From NCBI RefSeq assembly GCF_003286085.1, contig NW_020825331.1, positions 186,001 through 250,000 on the forward strand: a stretch of DNA of 64,000 nucleotides, written 5' to 3'. The notes below the pieces were generated by a model that saw only the letters and a program-made list of their open reading frames with translations, did no database searches and was not told the origin of the DNA. The position numbers and the translations under genes are program-made. The stretch comes from Drosophila persimilis (lineage: Eukaryota > Arthropoda > Insecta > Diptera > Drosophilidae). Positions 25,361 through 38,030 of the stretch are shown in pieces. Every line of letters begins with the position of its first letter. The stretch's first letter is position 1.

Positions 25361-27958
25361 AATTAATCAGAAAGTTTAAATTGCGTGGACTACTGGGAGT
25401 GGGGAGACGGGGATGGGGGATGGGGGGTGTATATATGCACAAGTCAAAGTTTGGATCGAGAGTTGTAAAAGCAAAATCTGCATATGGCGAAGGGACGGGG
25501 GCTGGTCTGTTTTTGGGGGCATACAACAGACAAGACAGCAAGTCCAAGCAGCTGCACCAACAACAAATTTCCCAAACTCTCTCTCCTACCCCCCTCTTCA
25601 TCTGCATCTGCATCTCCTTCTCCATCTATTTCTCCATCTGCATCTCTCACTCAGAGACCGGATATCCGTTTCTGCGCCAAAGCGGAAGTTGTTGTGAAAA
25701 TAACACAGCAAATAACTTTTGCCACCGCAATGAGCACTGAGCCTGCACCGCCCCCTGTCCCTCCGCCCTCTGCCCTTACTACCTATATATCCTGCCTCCA
25801 TTTCATTCACAAACTACTACAAATTTCTCACACTCCCACACACACACACACGCACACACACAGACGACTTATACGAATACGAATAGAAGGATGATGCTGC
25901 ATGACATTTATCGCAAATTACGTAATAATACTCGGGGACAAAACGTCACTGAAACCCCGCCTGTCAGCCCGTCCTTTTCCCGCTAACCGCTAAGCCACTT
26001 TTCCCACCCGTCAACCTTTTATTTTGCCTCTTTTTAACTCACAGAAATGGCATTACATTATGATGAGGAATACTCGTAATGCAGGATGAAGCCGCGAGGA
26101 AAAAGAACAAGACTAAGAGATAAGCTTAAATGTAGAGCGGAAGGGATACGAATAGTGTGACTAGAAGAAGGAAAGGGTAATTCGATAGCCTTGATAGATC
26201 AAGAATACAATTCGTTAGAAAAATATTGTATTTTCTGTAAGTGCAAATTTCTCTTTAAAGAGGACAGACATAGCACAAGACACACCTCGACCTCGATAAG
26301 CAAATTTTCTAATCATATTTTAAATACTTTCAGTTTCAATCACCACGCCTTCCCCACTACCACTACCCTTCTCACTCTTTTTCGTTCCCTCCCGCGACCC
26401 TTGACAGCCGTTACGGAGCTCAATGGGGCATGACCGACCGCAGCCGTTGGCCAGAATCAAAATGAAACAGAAATTATGCGAGGGCGGCTCAAAACAAGGA
26501 CTGAAAACGGGACCGAAAGGACACTCGGAAAGGGTTGAAGTTAGCCGCTGAAGCGTCTTCGCGTATCAAAAATTGACTTTTAATGAAAACAATTGAAAAT
26601 TCTCGGCGTCTATGCCGAAGCCACGGGGTTCTCCGTTTAGGGGAATGCGCTCCAGCAACAGCTCCAGCAGACTGCCTCCACTGCTTGACTGCTCAACTGC
26701 TCAACTGCTGACTGCGGTTATTAATTTCAATTAAAGCATTTAACCAGGGAGCCCAGAAAATCAGCAATATGCCAACACCCCCAACTGCGTACACTCCACA
26801 CTTTTGGGCTTCTGTTTACACAGCCCCAGTCCCTGCCCCAGGCAGTCCCCACTTGGGCCTTACACATTAATTAGGCCGGATAAATTTTCGGAGTGAAATT
26901 TAACCCTAAATAGGTGCCCAAACGGAAGGTGCCACACAGTCGGGATCGTTTGACGAAAATGTTGAAGAGTTTAGTTTTCAAAGCCGTTTCTTGCTTTGAT
27001 ATATAGAGAGAGAGAGAGAGAGAGCGAGAGAGGGAGCAAAGATTTCCAGTCTCCTGATTATATCTTATTTCACAAAATCATCAAATTAACCAGTCAACGG
27101 CAGACTGCAATGCCAGAGCGCATTTAAAGTCCGAAAAATGAACAAACAAACGAACAAATTCACATGGAGAGCAAGGGAGGAACATAAGAATAGCAGGGGT
27201 AGCAGGGCGGGTGGTAACCCTCCTCCCAAGAAAGCAGCTTGTTTAAGCTGCAGACGGCAACTGGCTCCGGAATACGACGGCAGCGATAAGAGAGTCTGGT
27301 CTGGCCAGGTCTGGAGCTCTTCTCCGGAGTCTCAGTCAGAGTAGGGGCGACTGTAGACTGGTATCGGTATGCAGAGGGCTGGGTGGAGGCCAACGAATTG
27401 TCGGGGTCACCACCATTCACCGTTCGTTGTTTTCAATTTCAAGTTTCAGGAATATGCTCTCCCTTGCAAATCGCTTGGTCCTTTGCCATCCGATATTTGG
27501 GAATACCTCCGAACATTGATAAGAGTGCCATCCCGAAATGCTCTTACAGAATAACTCTCGAAAAGCACATTTAAACAAGTCATTTATTCAAAGATGAAAG
27601 CTGCCCATAATCACAAGATGTTCAAATAATAATATCATATGACAAGAGAACAACTAAAGCTAGAGAGCCAAGCGAGAAATGTCAACAGTAATAAAACAAT
27701 TTGTTTCGAACACCGACTCCAAATAATTCGTAGGGCCAAGAACTTATCATATCTATAGCACAGTGTTCTTTCTGGTTGCCTGGCAGCACTTTACTCACAC
27801 CCCACCCTCTTATACAAAGCACGTGCTGGGCAACCCCGTTTTATCGATACGTTTATTTCGTTATTTGGAGAGTATTGCAGGCAGTTGCAGTGGACTCAGC
27901 AGAACAGGCCCAGTGAAAGAGACGTCTTAGTTGAAGCAGCAGCAGAAGAAACAGCAAA
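25361..27958. other. Intergenic region between DIP and GAS8
   Basis: No supported gene. It contains a CA run (25838-25861) and an AG run (27005-27031). The last few hundred bases carry the presumed promoter and 5' leader of the downstream GAS8 gene. Confidence 0.5.
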
Positions 27959-30900
27959 ATGGTAAGTGTTTAACAGGCAGATCTTTCAATTCGATTCGCG
28001 AACAGTAAATCGAGAAGGAGCTGTTGTAGAAATCAGTTCAATACAGAAAGCAATGCATTTTTGGTTATTTAAGCTTCAGACAACACATGAAAAAAGCAAT
28101 GGGAAAGTAAACAAACCATGAAGCTGCTCTTCGTTCCCAACTATTCGTATCTCCCTTTCCCTTTGCTCTATCATCACAGCAACAAAAAGGATCAGCAGAA
28201 AGGATCTTCAAAAAGCAAGCTGTGGGCAAGCAGCAATCAGCTGTGCTTACTGTTTCTGCCTCCTCGTGTAATAAGCACTGGACAAGTGCAAGCAGTGCAG
28301 TTGCTCCTTATCTACCATTCCACTACTTCGGCCTCTGATGGCGTCCGTGATAAGGCCATCGAAGATGGAGAGCTCCTTTCAGTTTCAGTTGCGCTGTCGC
28401 TGCCACTGACACTGCCACTACCACTACCGCTGCAGCGCATTCAATTTTTCATGCCACGCCAGGCTGTTGCTGCAGACTCAGACACATACAAAATGCATAC
28501 TGTATATGCATTTGTGGGTGTATATTTATTACAGCCCCAGAGTCCGCCGGCCCTATCCGCCGTTGCGTCTCAGTTGAATCTCAGCTCAGACCCCGACTCC
28601 GCCTCCAGGCAGAGGCCCCACCAGCATGCACTCGTTTGTTGTCTATTTTCGATCATTTGTTTATACGTATATACATATAGCCGTTGCTGTACATGTACTT
28701 GTGTATTTATATACATATACTTTCCGCCTTTGGGCCAACGACGAGCAGGAGGACCAGCAGGAGGATGTAGTAGGGACAGAGAGCGGTGGACAGCGCGGTC
28801 GCAGCGCAGGCGGCTTCGAAAATTTTTGAATAATTTGCAGCCATAAAATATGCAATAAGCCAACAGCCAACAGCTGTTGCAAAATTGTTTTGAAAGCCGC
28901 GCCATCACATTATTTAAAGCGACGCCGCCGCCGTCTCTCTCTCTACAGTCGCGCGCTCGGTTCGGTTCGGTTCGCCTTTGCCTTGGCAGAGACAGAGACA
29001 GAGTGGAGTGGAGGGGAAGTGGCAGAGTATTTCTCCAGTGGGGGAGAGAGAGAATCGAATTAAATGTTGTTAAAGGATTTAAAGTGCGAAAAATAGTTGC
29101 CACACGGAAGAACAGGAGCAGTAGAGTCGCAGCACCAGACGACAATTGTGCACCACGCCAGCAGCACACAGCACCCACCCCCACGCCGCATGGAGCCCCT
29201 AATGGAATTTGCATTGACAAATGTGGAGGATAGGGGAAGATATAAGGCCAAGAAGCTCCCAAAGTCAAAGTCGACCTCCTGTGGCTCCTGCGCTTTGACA
29301 AGCAGTGCACAGCATCATTCGATAAGTAGATCAGTATCAAAGCGCTTTTGGCAAGCAGTCCATTGAAATGTTTCGAAAGCAGTTCAGCAAGCAGAATAAT
29401 CTTCAAAATTGGTTATTTCTCTCACCTTTTCCTTCGATTTTTCTTCATATATTTACAATATTTATTTATTTAATGAAATTTTATTTAACTAAAAATGTAC
29501 AATATTTTCTTAATTACAGCCGCCAAAGGGGAAAAAGGGCAAGAAGGGCAAGAAGATGCCGGGTAAGTGATCAAGTAATTATGTGATAGAAGACGTAAAT
29601 CCATAAAAACGCATAAGCCTTAATCGAGGTATTATTAATCGACATTCAATCGACATATCCGCCAAGTACACCTTCAGACTATCAGAAGAATGTCCGATCT
29701 TTACTTTATTTCAGAGATATTTCAGAGATGTCCTTCCCTTTTATTAACTATATATGTACATATCCATCTATTTATGTACAGACTGCACATTCCTGTGTGG
29801 CATTGGAAGAACATAATAGATCTTCTGAGGCAGTTGCCAACCCAATAGTTCCGTGCTCTTCAAATATTTCCACTCAAAAGCTCTTTAAGTCTCCGCCCAT
29901 AAAGACAGCCAGGCTCCCATAAAGAGAGACAGCTCCAACAGGCAGCAGGCGAGGCAACGAGGTCTGCCTGGCAATTCATTTTCGGAACATTAATGGCTGT
30001 ACAGGGTGCTGCAGGACGGAGAAGGGTACGAGTTCAAGTACGGGTACGGAACGAGGCCGAGGCCGAGGCAGGATGGAATGGTGGACATTGGTCATTCAGG
30101 GCAATTTAAAAAGGCCAAGCAAAACAATTAGTAAATAACGATAATCTGCGTGAGGAGAGGCGAGAGCAGGAGCAGTAGCAGGACATGTCCGATGCACAGT
30201 GTAATTGCCCAAGCACAGGCCCAGTACGCAGTGCAACCAAAAAAATTCCAAAGGGAAAAACTGTCCACTTAATTTCCACGAGTGAGAGCACACACTGCAC
30301 TCTGCCTTCACCGTCCACCGTCTCCTCTCCTCTCCGTTGGACATCTAACGCACATAATTGTTTCTATGCCTGGCTTCCAATGCTAGTTCTGTTCCTGTTC
30401 CTGCTCCTAGTCCGAGTCTTCGTCCTCGTCCGAGTCCTGGCACCAGCCGGCCAACGATGCCAATTACAGAAAACAATTACAACACAGTCTGCACGGGTCC
30501 GGGTCTGGGTCCGGGCCACATATGCGGACAGGCACTGGGCAAACCGGCAGACAGGGGAGCGCGTGCCGTTCTCATTAAATTGTCATAAAGATGGGCTTGG
30601 GCACCCAAAATATGCGGTTAAACTAACTTCCACAAACTTTCGTTTCTCTCTCTCTCTCTCTCTAAACCACAGTGCTCATCGATGGCGTGGACACGTCGGC
30701 GATGACACGCGACCAGCTAGAGGCGTTTTCCCTGCGCCTAAAGGCTGAGATGGATCGCGAGCGGGAGGAGCGAAACTACTTCCAGCTGGAGAGGGACAAG
30801 ATTCGCACCTTCTGGGAGATCACACGCCAGCAGTTGGGTGAGTCGGTATGCGGTAGCCCGCTCCCCAGCCAGATCTATAATTAATGCCATGCCCAGATGA

Positions 30901-32184
30901 GACGCGCTATGAGCTGCAGCAGAAGGATAAGGAGATCGAGGCCACGCAGGATCTGGCGGACATCGACACCAAGCATGTGATGCAGCAGATGAAGCATCTG
31001 CAGTTCGAGAACCACAACAAGCTGGGCGAGGTGCGGGCGGAGGCGATGACCCAGCTGAAACTGGCCCAGGAGCACCATATCCTGCAGGAGACCGAGCTGC
31101 AGAAGGACAAGCGCCAGCTGCGGCGCATTCTGCGCGAGCGCATGGAGGTTGGCGAGATGCAGCTGCGCCAGATGGAGGCCCACTTCAACGAGAAAATACT
31201 GTGGGTGCGCTCTTTCGCAGCTCCTTGATCCAGTACTGATTACTCTCTCGCGATTTCAGGGAGCAGCGGCTAGCTTTCGATCGGGAGCGCAAGGACAACG
31301 AGATGCTGCACGAAGAGAAGATGATGGAGCAGAAGTCCAAGCTGGACCTGTTCTACGGCACCCAGATGTTCGAGGTGGAGGAGCGCAAGAACCAGCAGAT
31401 CAAGGACCTGCAGGACCACCACGACGGGGCCTTCAACGACATGAAGAACTACTACAATGACATCACCCTCAACAACCTGGCCCTCATCGGCAGCATGAAG
31501 GAGCAGCTGGAGCAGCTGCGCAAGCAGACCGAGCGCAGCGACCGCATCGCCGCGGACACGGCCCTGGAGAACAAGCGCCTCCGAGAGCCCCTCGAGCAGG
31601 CCAACATCCAGCTGAACGAGTTCCGCCGCAAGCTGGAGTTCTACGAACGGGACAAGCAGCAGTTGAGCCGCCTCAAGAGCCGCAACACGAAGCTGGAGAA
31701 GAAGGTGAAGGGCCTGACCTGGGAAGCGGAGACCCTGATCCTTCGCAACGATTCGCTCGTGGCCGAGCGGGAGTCACTCAAGGAGCGCTTCAACGACGTC
31801 ATTGTGGAGTTACAGCAGAAGACGGGCCTGAAGAATGTGCTGCTGGAGCGCAAGATTGCTGCCCTGATGCGCGAGGACGAGAAGCGCAGCATCGTGCTGC
31901 ACGAGACCATAGCCACCTGCGCGCCCAATTTCGCCGACAAACTAACCAGCCTAGACGAACGGGTGGGCAACATCATCGACGAGAAGAACAAGATCATCAT
32001 CGACCTGCGCTACGAGGTGGCCAAGGCCCGCAAGGCCCACGACGATCTCCTGGAGACCTATGAGTGCAAGCTTAAGCAGTTCGGAGTGCCCACCGACAAC
32101 CTCGGCTTCACGCCCATCCGGGACCGAGATGAGCAACAGCTCTACGTATGTGGCCCTGCCGGCATTATTACGGAGAACAAGTAG
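27959..32184 (+). CDS. GAS8: GAS8/DRC4, nexin-dynein regulatory complex subunit 4
   Basis: A coiled-coil subunit of the nexin-dynein regulatory complex, which links outer doublets and controls dynein in motile cilia and flagella. In flies that means the sperm tail and perhaps mechanosensory cilia. Exons are 27959-27961, 29520-29562, 30673-30837, 30897-31200 and 31260-32184, giving 479 residues, the usual family length. The first coding exon holds only the ATG; the second encodes a Lys/Gly-rich start ([14 protein letters not shown]). Then come the conserved [20 protein letters not shown] region and long heptad-rich coiled coils. The C-terminal domain includes [37 protein letters not shown] and [13 protein letters not shown]. 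All junctions are GT-AG with matching phases. D. melanogaster has, as I recall, two such genes; which one this is was not checked. Confidence 0.93.
27962..29519. other. GAS8 first intron
   Basis: 1.56 kb intron directly after the ATG-only exon. It has CAG-rich and Ser/Leu-coding low-complexity frames and a purine-rich block near 28980-29060, but nothing I can support as a gene. Confidence 0.6.
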
Positions 32185-35100
32185 AACTAGAAGGCCAATC
32201 GAGAATTGAGAAAAGCAGTCCACCGAAACAGAATCAGAAACAGAAGTAGAAGACACCCCACCCCGACCAAATTACAATGCCAGTTTGTTTCATTCAGAAT
32301 TTATTCAAATTTAGTCTAGATTAGTGTATAAGAAGTATGTATATGTATATGCTTATAAAAAAAACGTTCTGGAATAGCAAGGAGTTGAACACGTCCAGAA
32401 CACGCTTACAATCCAATACTACTCGTACTTCGATTAATATCGTACTAGATGCATAGAGAGAGAGAGAGATAGAGAGAGGGAGATACGTAGAGATAGAGTC
32501 GAGCCAAGTATTGCTATCGTTCAAGGACTATCAGTGTCCCTTTCTGGTGGTTGTGTGCTAACCCAATTTATACTCAATGGAACATGCCTAACAAAACATT
32601 CGGGTTCGTGTTCGGGTTCTTAAGTAACTCTTCAATGGAAATGATAAACCTCTTGAACCTTTTTCTCTCGACGGGGGGAGATGGAGATACGTTCTAAACA
32701 TTTGTTTGCTCTTTGCTTTAGTCTAATTTTTACTATATCTTGCTTTGTTATGGATAGGTTTCTCTTTCTTTAGTTTTGTTTAGTTTTTGTCAATTGATTT
32801 ATTTTTGAAATATATATCACATGATGTTTTGCTTCTTGTTGCTGTTACTACGGATTCAATTCGAGCTCAGTTTCAGTTTAGTTTTAGTTTCAGTTTCAGT
32901 TTTTCAATTGATTCGATCAACAATAATTTAGCTTGTTCTCGTTTTAAATATTTAAATTTCCACCAACCGAATTGTGTTCCTTGGCTTTCAGTACTTTCTT
33001 TATTTTTTATTTATTGTTTTAAATCCTCCTTTCAACGGTTCAACTTTTCTTTCAACGGTTTTGGTGCGGAGCCAAGAGCTGATACGCTTAACAAATAGTT
33101 TATGGGGTAGCAGGGGTTTTTATTTGTAGTGTAATACAAAAGTAAATTTGGCTTCGGAGCTAAATTAAAATTATATGTATGTATGTAAAATACTCTTAAT
33201 ACAAAACAAAAAAACGAACAAAAAATAAACCAAATATTTATCAGTTGCGGAATGCGGTTGTTCTTGTTTTCCAATTCGGACAACCACCTGTTTTAGCCGA
33301 TTGAAAATGAGATTTTAAATTCGTCACATACTGTAGGAACCTGAATGAAATACATAAAAATCTAAAAACTTCAATTAGATTGTATCTTGTTGTCACATAA
33401 AATATAAAGAAAAAAATATACCTCAGGTAGATATCTGATTCATCGTGCAATAATGTGTTCCCCATTTGAAATAGTTCAAGACATGGACCAATTACACAAA
33501 TCATAGACACAATTCATTCTCTTTGGGGATAGATCTCTTTGTAAGAGTTTACAAATGTTTCTTACATCTATGTTTTTTAGTAAAAGAATATCCAAAGTAA
33601 GAAATACAAAATAAAAACTACCTATGAAGACTGATTCGTAATCAATATTCAGTTTCATTTCAAAATAATTTCAAGTCTATATATATGTGTGTGTGTGTGT
33701 GTTTGGGTGTTTTTGTGTGTATGTGTTCGGATAGTCTATTCTTTGATCTATCTAATTCGTGTGTGCTTAAGAGCCAGGCAGCGCGGGTTAATTGAATACA
33801 TTGTAGTGTAGTTTTGCTTGATTTGTGTGTGCTGTGCCATTTTGGTGTAATTCAATTTGTTTGCTTTGTTTGTTTTTCTTAGTTTCAGTTGCAGCTTTTG
33901 TTTTCTTGCTTGTAAAGGTACTTTTCGGTTACGTTACGCTCCAGCTCCAGTAGGACACTGGTATTTCCATATTTCGATTTCACAAACTATACAGAATGTA
34001 ACTTATATATGTATCCTCTTGTTATCGTTATCGTTTTCGTTTTTGTTCTAGTTCTGGATGTTTTGTAGTTTTGTGTTACATTTTTGTTTTGTGTAAAGCA
34101 AAAATTAAGGCGATCACAACGGTTTACTTCACAGATGCGTGTGGAAACATTTTGATTAGAAATGTCCGTGGAAATATTTCCTATTTTTTTTTTTTGTTTT
34201 TGTTTTGTTTTCATTATTTTTCATTCTTGTTAGTTACAAGTTTTTCTTAACATCCAAATTGGTTTTTCTATGCTCTGTATACCAGTAAATGTAATTTTAA
34301 TTTTAATTTAAGTATAATTTCGCTTAGCTAATTTTTGTTTAGTCGAATTGGTTGGCGTTTCCTCTCGTTATTGTTCTCAACTATGGGGTATCTTGGCGAT
34401 TTCGCAATCTTAATAATTATACTGATTCATGGTTGTTTCTGTGAGTGTCTGTGTTGCGTGTGTGTGTATGTGTATGGCACATTGGGAGTATCTTTTTGCC
34501 TTGTACGCGTTCCGACTATTAAGCTAATGATTCATTTGATTCGATTCGACCCGAGGATATACATATACATAAACATATACATATATAGTACATATGCACG
34601 TATGTAGCTGATATTCATTATTGCTTGGACTTGGACTATTTTAAGCTAAGGCTATGTTTAGGTTTACATATGTTTTCGGTTTTTTTTGTTTGCTTATGTT
34701 TATGATTAATGATTAATGATTAGTTTACTTGTTTTATCTTTATCTAAATGCCATAATTTGTGTTTCAGTACGTTTCGATGCCCGTATTTCGTATTTTGAA
34801 ATTCTCAACTAAAATGAAAGTTTAACTAACATTTTTTGTTTGTAAGGCAATTTGTTGTTTCGGTTTCAGTTTCAGTTTTTGTTAGTTTTTAGTTTTAGTT
34901 TCTGTGCTACATTTACGTTTTGGTGTGTGTTTGTTCTTTCTAACTTCTTTCCGCTCAGATGCTTTGGGATTGTTTTAAATCCAAATTGAATTTAGATTCG
35001 AGTTCAGTTCAGTGGATTCAGTTTGATTTCTAAAAAAAAAATCATTTGCCTGAAGCACTAGCAGCAATATATCTCATATACAGTTCAAATGGTGAATACA

Positions 35101-35361
35101 AATCTAAAATCTAAAAAATCGAGTACTCAATACGAGCGTTACATCAGAACTAAAGTCGCTTTCTGTTTCTGTGTTTCTGTGTCTGTGTGTGTGTTGGATG
35201 CAGGTGTGTATGAGTGTGTGTGAACTAACATTATAGCTAATATCATTATTATATGGGTTGAGGGGGGGGACTGTCACCCTAGCGTCATGAAAGCGAAAGA
35301 GATGGAGCACTCGTCCCTTGCGCTCTGCTCTGTAGCTCTCCTGTGGCCTCACTTTTCCCTC
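32185..35361. other. Intergenic region between convergent GAS8 and Ro60-like genes
   Basis: The two genes point at each other, so this 3.2 kb holds both 3' ends. The + strand is T-rich with repeated GTTTCAGTTTCAG-like motifs (32868-32905, 34860-34905), AG runs (32455-32480) and GT runs (33686-33703). No coding frame is supported. Confidence 0.55.
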
Positions 35362-38030
35362 CTAGTGGAACTTTGCGCTCGCAAAGGCGTTTATGATTTG
35401 GGGCGTGTACTCGCTCACGCCGCACAGCTCGAGCACATTCTGTTTGAGCACAGTCGAGTACTCCATGGATTTGTGGCTCTGCCTCAAGCTCACAATAATC
35501 AACCTGCAAAAAGTCGTGAGTAAACTCTCGATTATAGGGAGCTTTGCAACTTACTTGGCATTACACTTTCGCTCCTCGCTATACTTCTCCAGGAGGGCGG
35601 CCAATCGGTTAGCGCTATTATTGGGATTTCCACGAGTGGCGCCCGGCACCACGATCAGGAACACATCATATGTGTTCTTATCCTCCAGAGCGCTGATCAT
35701 TACTTCTGCGAGCACCTGCTTGGTCTTCTGAACCTATAACACATTAGCATTGGTTAGCATTATGGCTTGCATGGCCACTGAGCGGCGTGGGCATTACCAA
35801 TTGGGTTTTGCAACATTCCGTTGCCTCCACCACTGTCATTTCCTTAGTCCAGGGAAGCGCCTTGAGCTTGCCAGTTCGATCGGACCAATAGTTCACTTTA
35901 CTGTTGTTGGTGTCGGTCTTATAAAAGCCGAAAGCGAGAGCCACAAGCGCATCCAGATAATTAATCGACCGATGGCGGCCATTAAGGCATTCTACAATCA
36001 GATTTTATCAGTTCTACATTTTCGGAAGTATTCGATTAGAGCACTCACTGCCTAAGTACAACTTTTCCAGATTTAAGGTTATGTGCAGCCGCTTGCCCAG
36101 GGCCTTGTTGTGTCCAAATGAGGCCGCGTAGACATTATACAAAAAGTTTGGCCTCTTCGGGCTAATCGCAGATGTCTAATTGAGAGAGAGAGAGGAAGAG
36201 AGTATGGTCAACCGTCAGAGAGAGGCACAGATGGATGATGATGAGTTACCTCTCCCTTATGCTTATGCAAACGCATCGTTTCCAGAAGGATGCGTAGCGG
36301 GGCTATGTTGGCCGCCTTCATCTTCGTTTGGTTGAGCAACTGTTCCTGATATTTGATGTACGAGACCTTTGCCTTTCGCTTACTGAGACGCAACACCCGC
36401 GGCGAGGTCTTCAGTAGCTGCTCGTAGCTGATCATTGGGATCAGGAATTCGGCAAGCGCGGGATCGGAACGCAAATGGTCGGGCACTTGATCATACGTTA
36501 ATGACAGCTCTTTCAGTACCGGCAGAGCCTCCTGGGCTGTTTTGGTCTTACGCAGCTTGATAATACTCTCAATTTGTTTTTTACATTCGACAAGGGGATT
36601 GAGGAACTCCGGCCAGCTTCCCAGCTCCTTTGTGGGTGTGGACAACAGCCGCAGGGTGGCCTTAATTTCGGGAATCATTTCCACATTCATATAATGGCAG
36701 CGACGCAGCAGATCCTTGTGAAAGGAACAGATTTTTTCGTTCTTCGCCCACATTTGCAGCAGCACAGCCGACGATTTGTCCTGGTACCACTCCATGACCG
36801 CCTTGCGGATGGTGCGACTGAATGGGGTTTTGCGACCTTGCAATATCTGCACCTGCTTCACGAACTGCGTGAACATAAAGAGTTCCGTGTCTCTGCGCAC
36901 CAGCCGAGGAAAATATTTGCGCAACAGCGCCCTCTCCAGCGTATTGGTGCACGTCGACAGGTACACGGCCAACACAAACAACGCCTCGTCGCGCCGTGGT
37001 AAGTAATCGTCGTTGTTAATCAGAACATCGACCAGGCAGTCCGCCAGCTGCTGGGCACCAATCTCGGCACAGAGGACGAGCAGCTCGGTGAACTTCTCTT
37101 TTGTCACCTTCTCGTTTGAGGAGAACAAATAGACAGCAACTTCCGTGTTGCCGATGTAGCAGAAGCGTCGCAGCTTATCAATGGCAGTAATGTGTGTGAT
37201 GGCAACGGCAACCGCTTGCAATGCTGCAGCAGGCACAGGTAGGGAATTTAGTTTAGTGTACATTTTGACGGCATGATTGAATAGGTACTCACGTGCCACC
37301 GGTGCCTTTTCAGGATTGGCGTCGCTCTTTGGCTCCTTCATGGGCTTAGTGTTCGGTGCAGCTGCCCCACAAAACGGAGCAGGCACATGAGAATGGAAAT
37401 TATGTTTAGTTTATTGCGACGATCATTGTTCTCATCGAACAGATACTCACGTGCCATCGGTGTCTCGTCTGGCTTAGCGTCGACCTTGGGCTTCTTCATG
37501 GGTACTGCTTCTGGTACAGACAACATATAAATGGAATTTTATGTGACGACATCACTGAAAAGGTACTCGGTACTCACGTGCCAATGAGGACTCGTCTAGT
37601 TTCTGTACGGTCTTCTTGGGTTCCACCATGGTCGTTGTGGCTATCAAGCCGTTCGATGCACCGGGAGCCACCGGGGCTACAGCTGGTTTCTCTTCGGCCT
37701 TAGGCTCCCCCTTGGCCGTTATGTCTATCAAAAACTCTAAAACTACTCTCACGTAAGCGTTTGGTTAAGTTTAAAGTCGGGATATGAATGAAAAAGGTAC
37801 TCACGTGCCACCGGGGCGTCGTCTTCGTCTTTGGGCTCCTTCATAGGCGTTGTATCCATGGAAACCAGATCCGATGCTGATGCTACTCTTCCGCAAGCGT
37901 CGCGAGGCAGCCACATGCGTGTGTGTGTGTGTCGGAATTTGATTTAGTTTGATGTCGCAGCATGAATGAAAAGATACTCACAATCCATCACGGGCTCGCT
38001 TGGGCTCTTCAAACCCTTGGCCTCCTCCAT
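35362..38030 (-). CDS. Ro60: Ro60 (TROVE domain) RNA-binding protein homologue with repeated N-terminal small exons
   Basis: Ro60 is a ring-shaped HEAT-repeat protein that binds Y RNAs and misfolded small RNAs. Exons read (5' to 3') 38030-37982, 37885-37805, 37724-37578, 37510-37451, 37361-37293, 37223-36250, 36175-36049, 35991-35798, 35727-35555 and 35503-35362, giving 671 residues with all phases matching. Residues 1-135 come from five small exons with a repeated theme (MKEPKxDAxPExxPVA). The big exon carries the TROVE core: DKLRRFCYIGN, EALFVLAVYLS, LFTFIQF-like LFMFTQFVKQ, RTIRKAVMEWYQDKS and FHKDLLRRCHY, all matching human Ro60 landmarks. The vWA-like end aligns to Ro60, but where Ro60 has VDVSAS this protein reads LNLEKL, so the metal-site motif is absent. 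The start is the first ATG in the first small exon; an upstream non-coding exon is likely. I recall that a canonical Ro60 was reported missing from D. melanogaster (unchecked). Confidence 0.88.
37293..38030 (-). repeat. Tandemly repeated exon-intron units at the 5' end of the Ro60-like gene
   Basis: Four internal exons (81, 147, 60 and 69 bp) are all phase 1-1, so any can be skipped or duplicated without breaking frame. Each of the five exon ends is followed by an intron starting GTGAGTA(C/T)C, and most introns continue with related TTTTCATTCATGC-like sequence. The shared exon ends (CGGTGGCAC and variants) and shared intron starts show that exon plus intron was copied together. Confidence 0.8.

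Noticed and set aside
28118-29406. Frames of 242 and 278 codons in the first GAS8 intron
   Set aside because: Low-complexity Leu/Ser and CAG-derived sequence on opposite strands, partly overlapping; no recognisable protein features.
37226-37292. Reading the Ro60 large exon straight through into the upstream small exon as one 392-codon ORF
   Set aside because: The stretch is open by chance but has a good donor (GTGAGTACC) and acceptor (CTGCTGCAG), and its repeat siblings show the same intron start.
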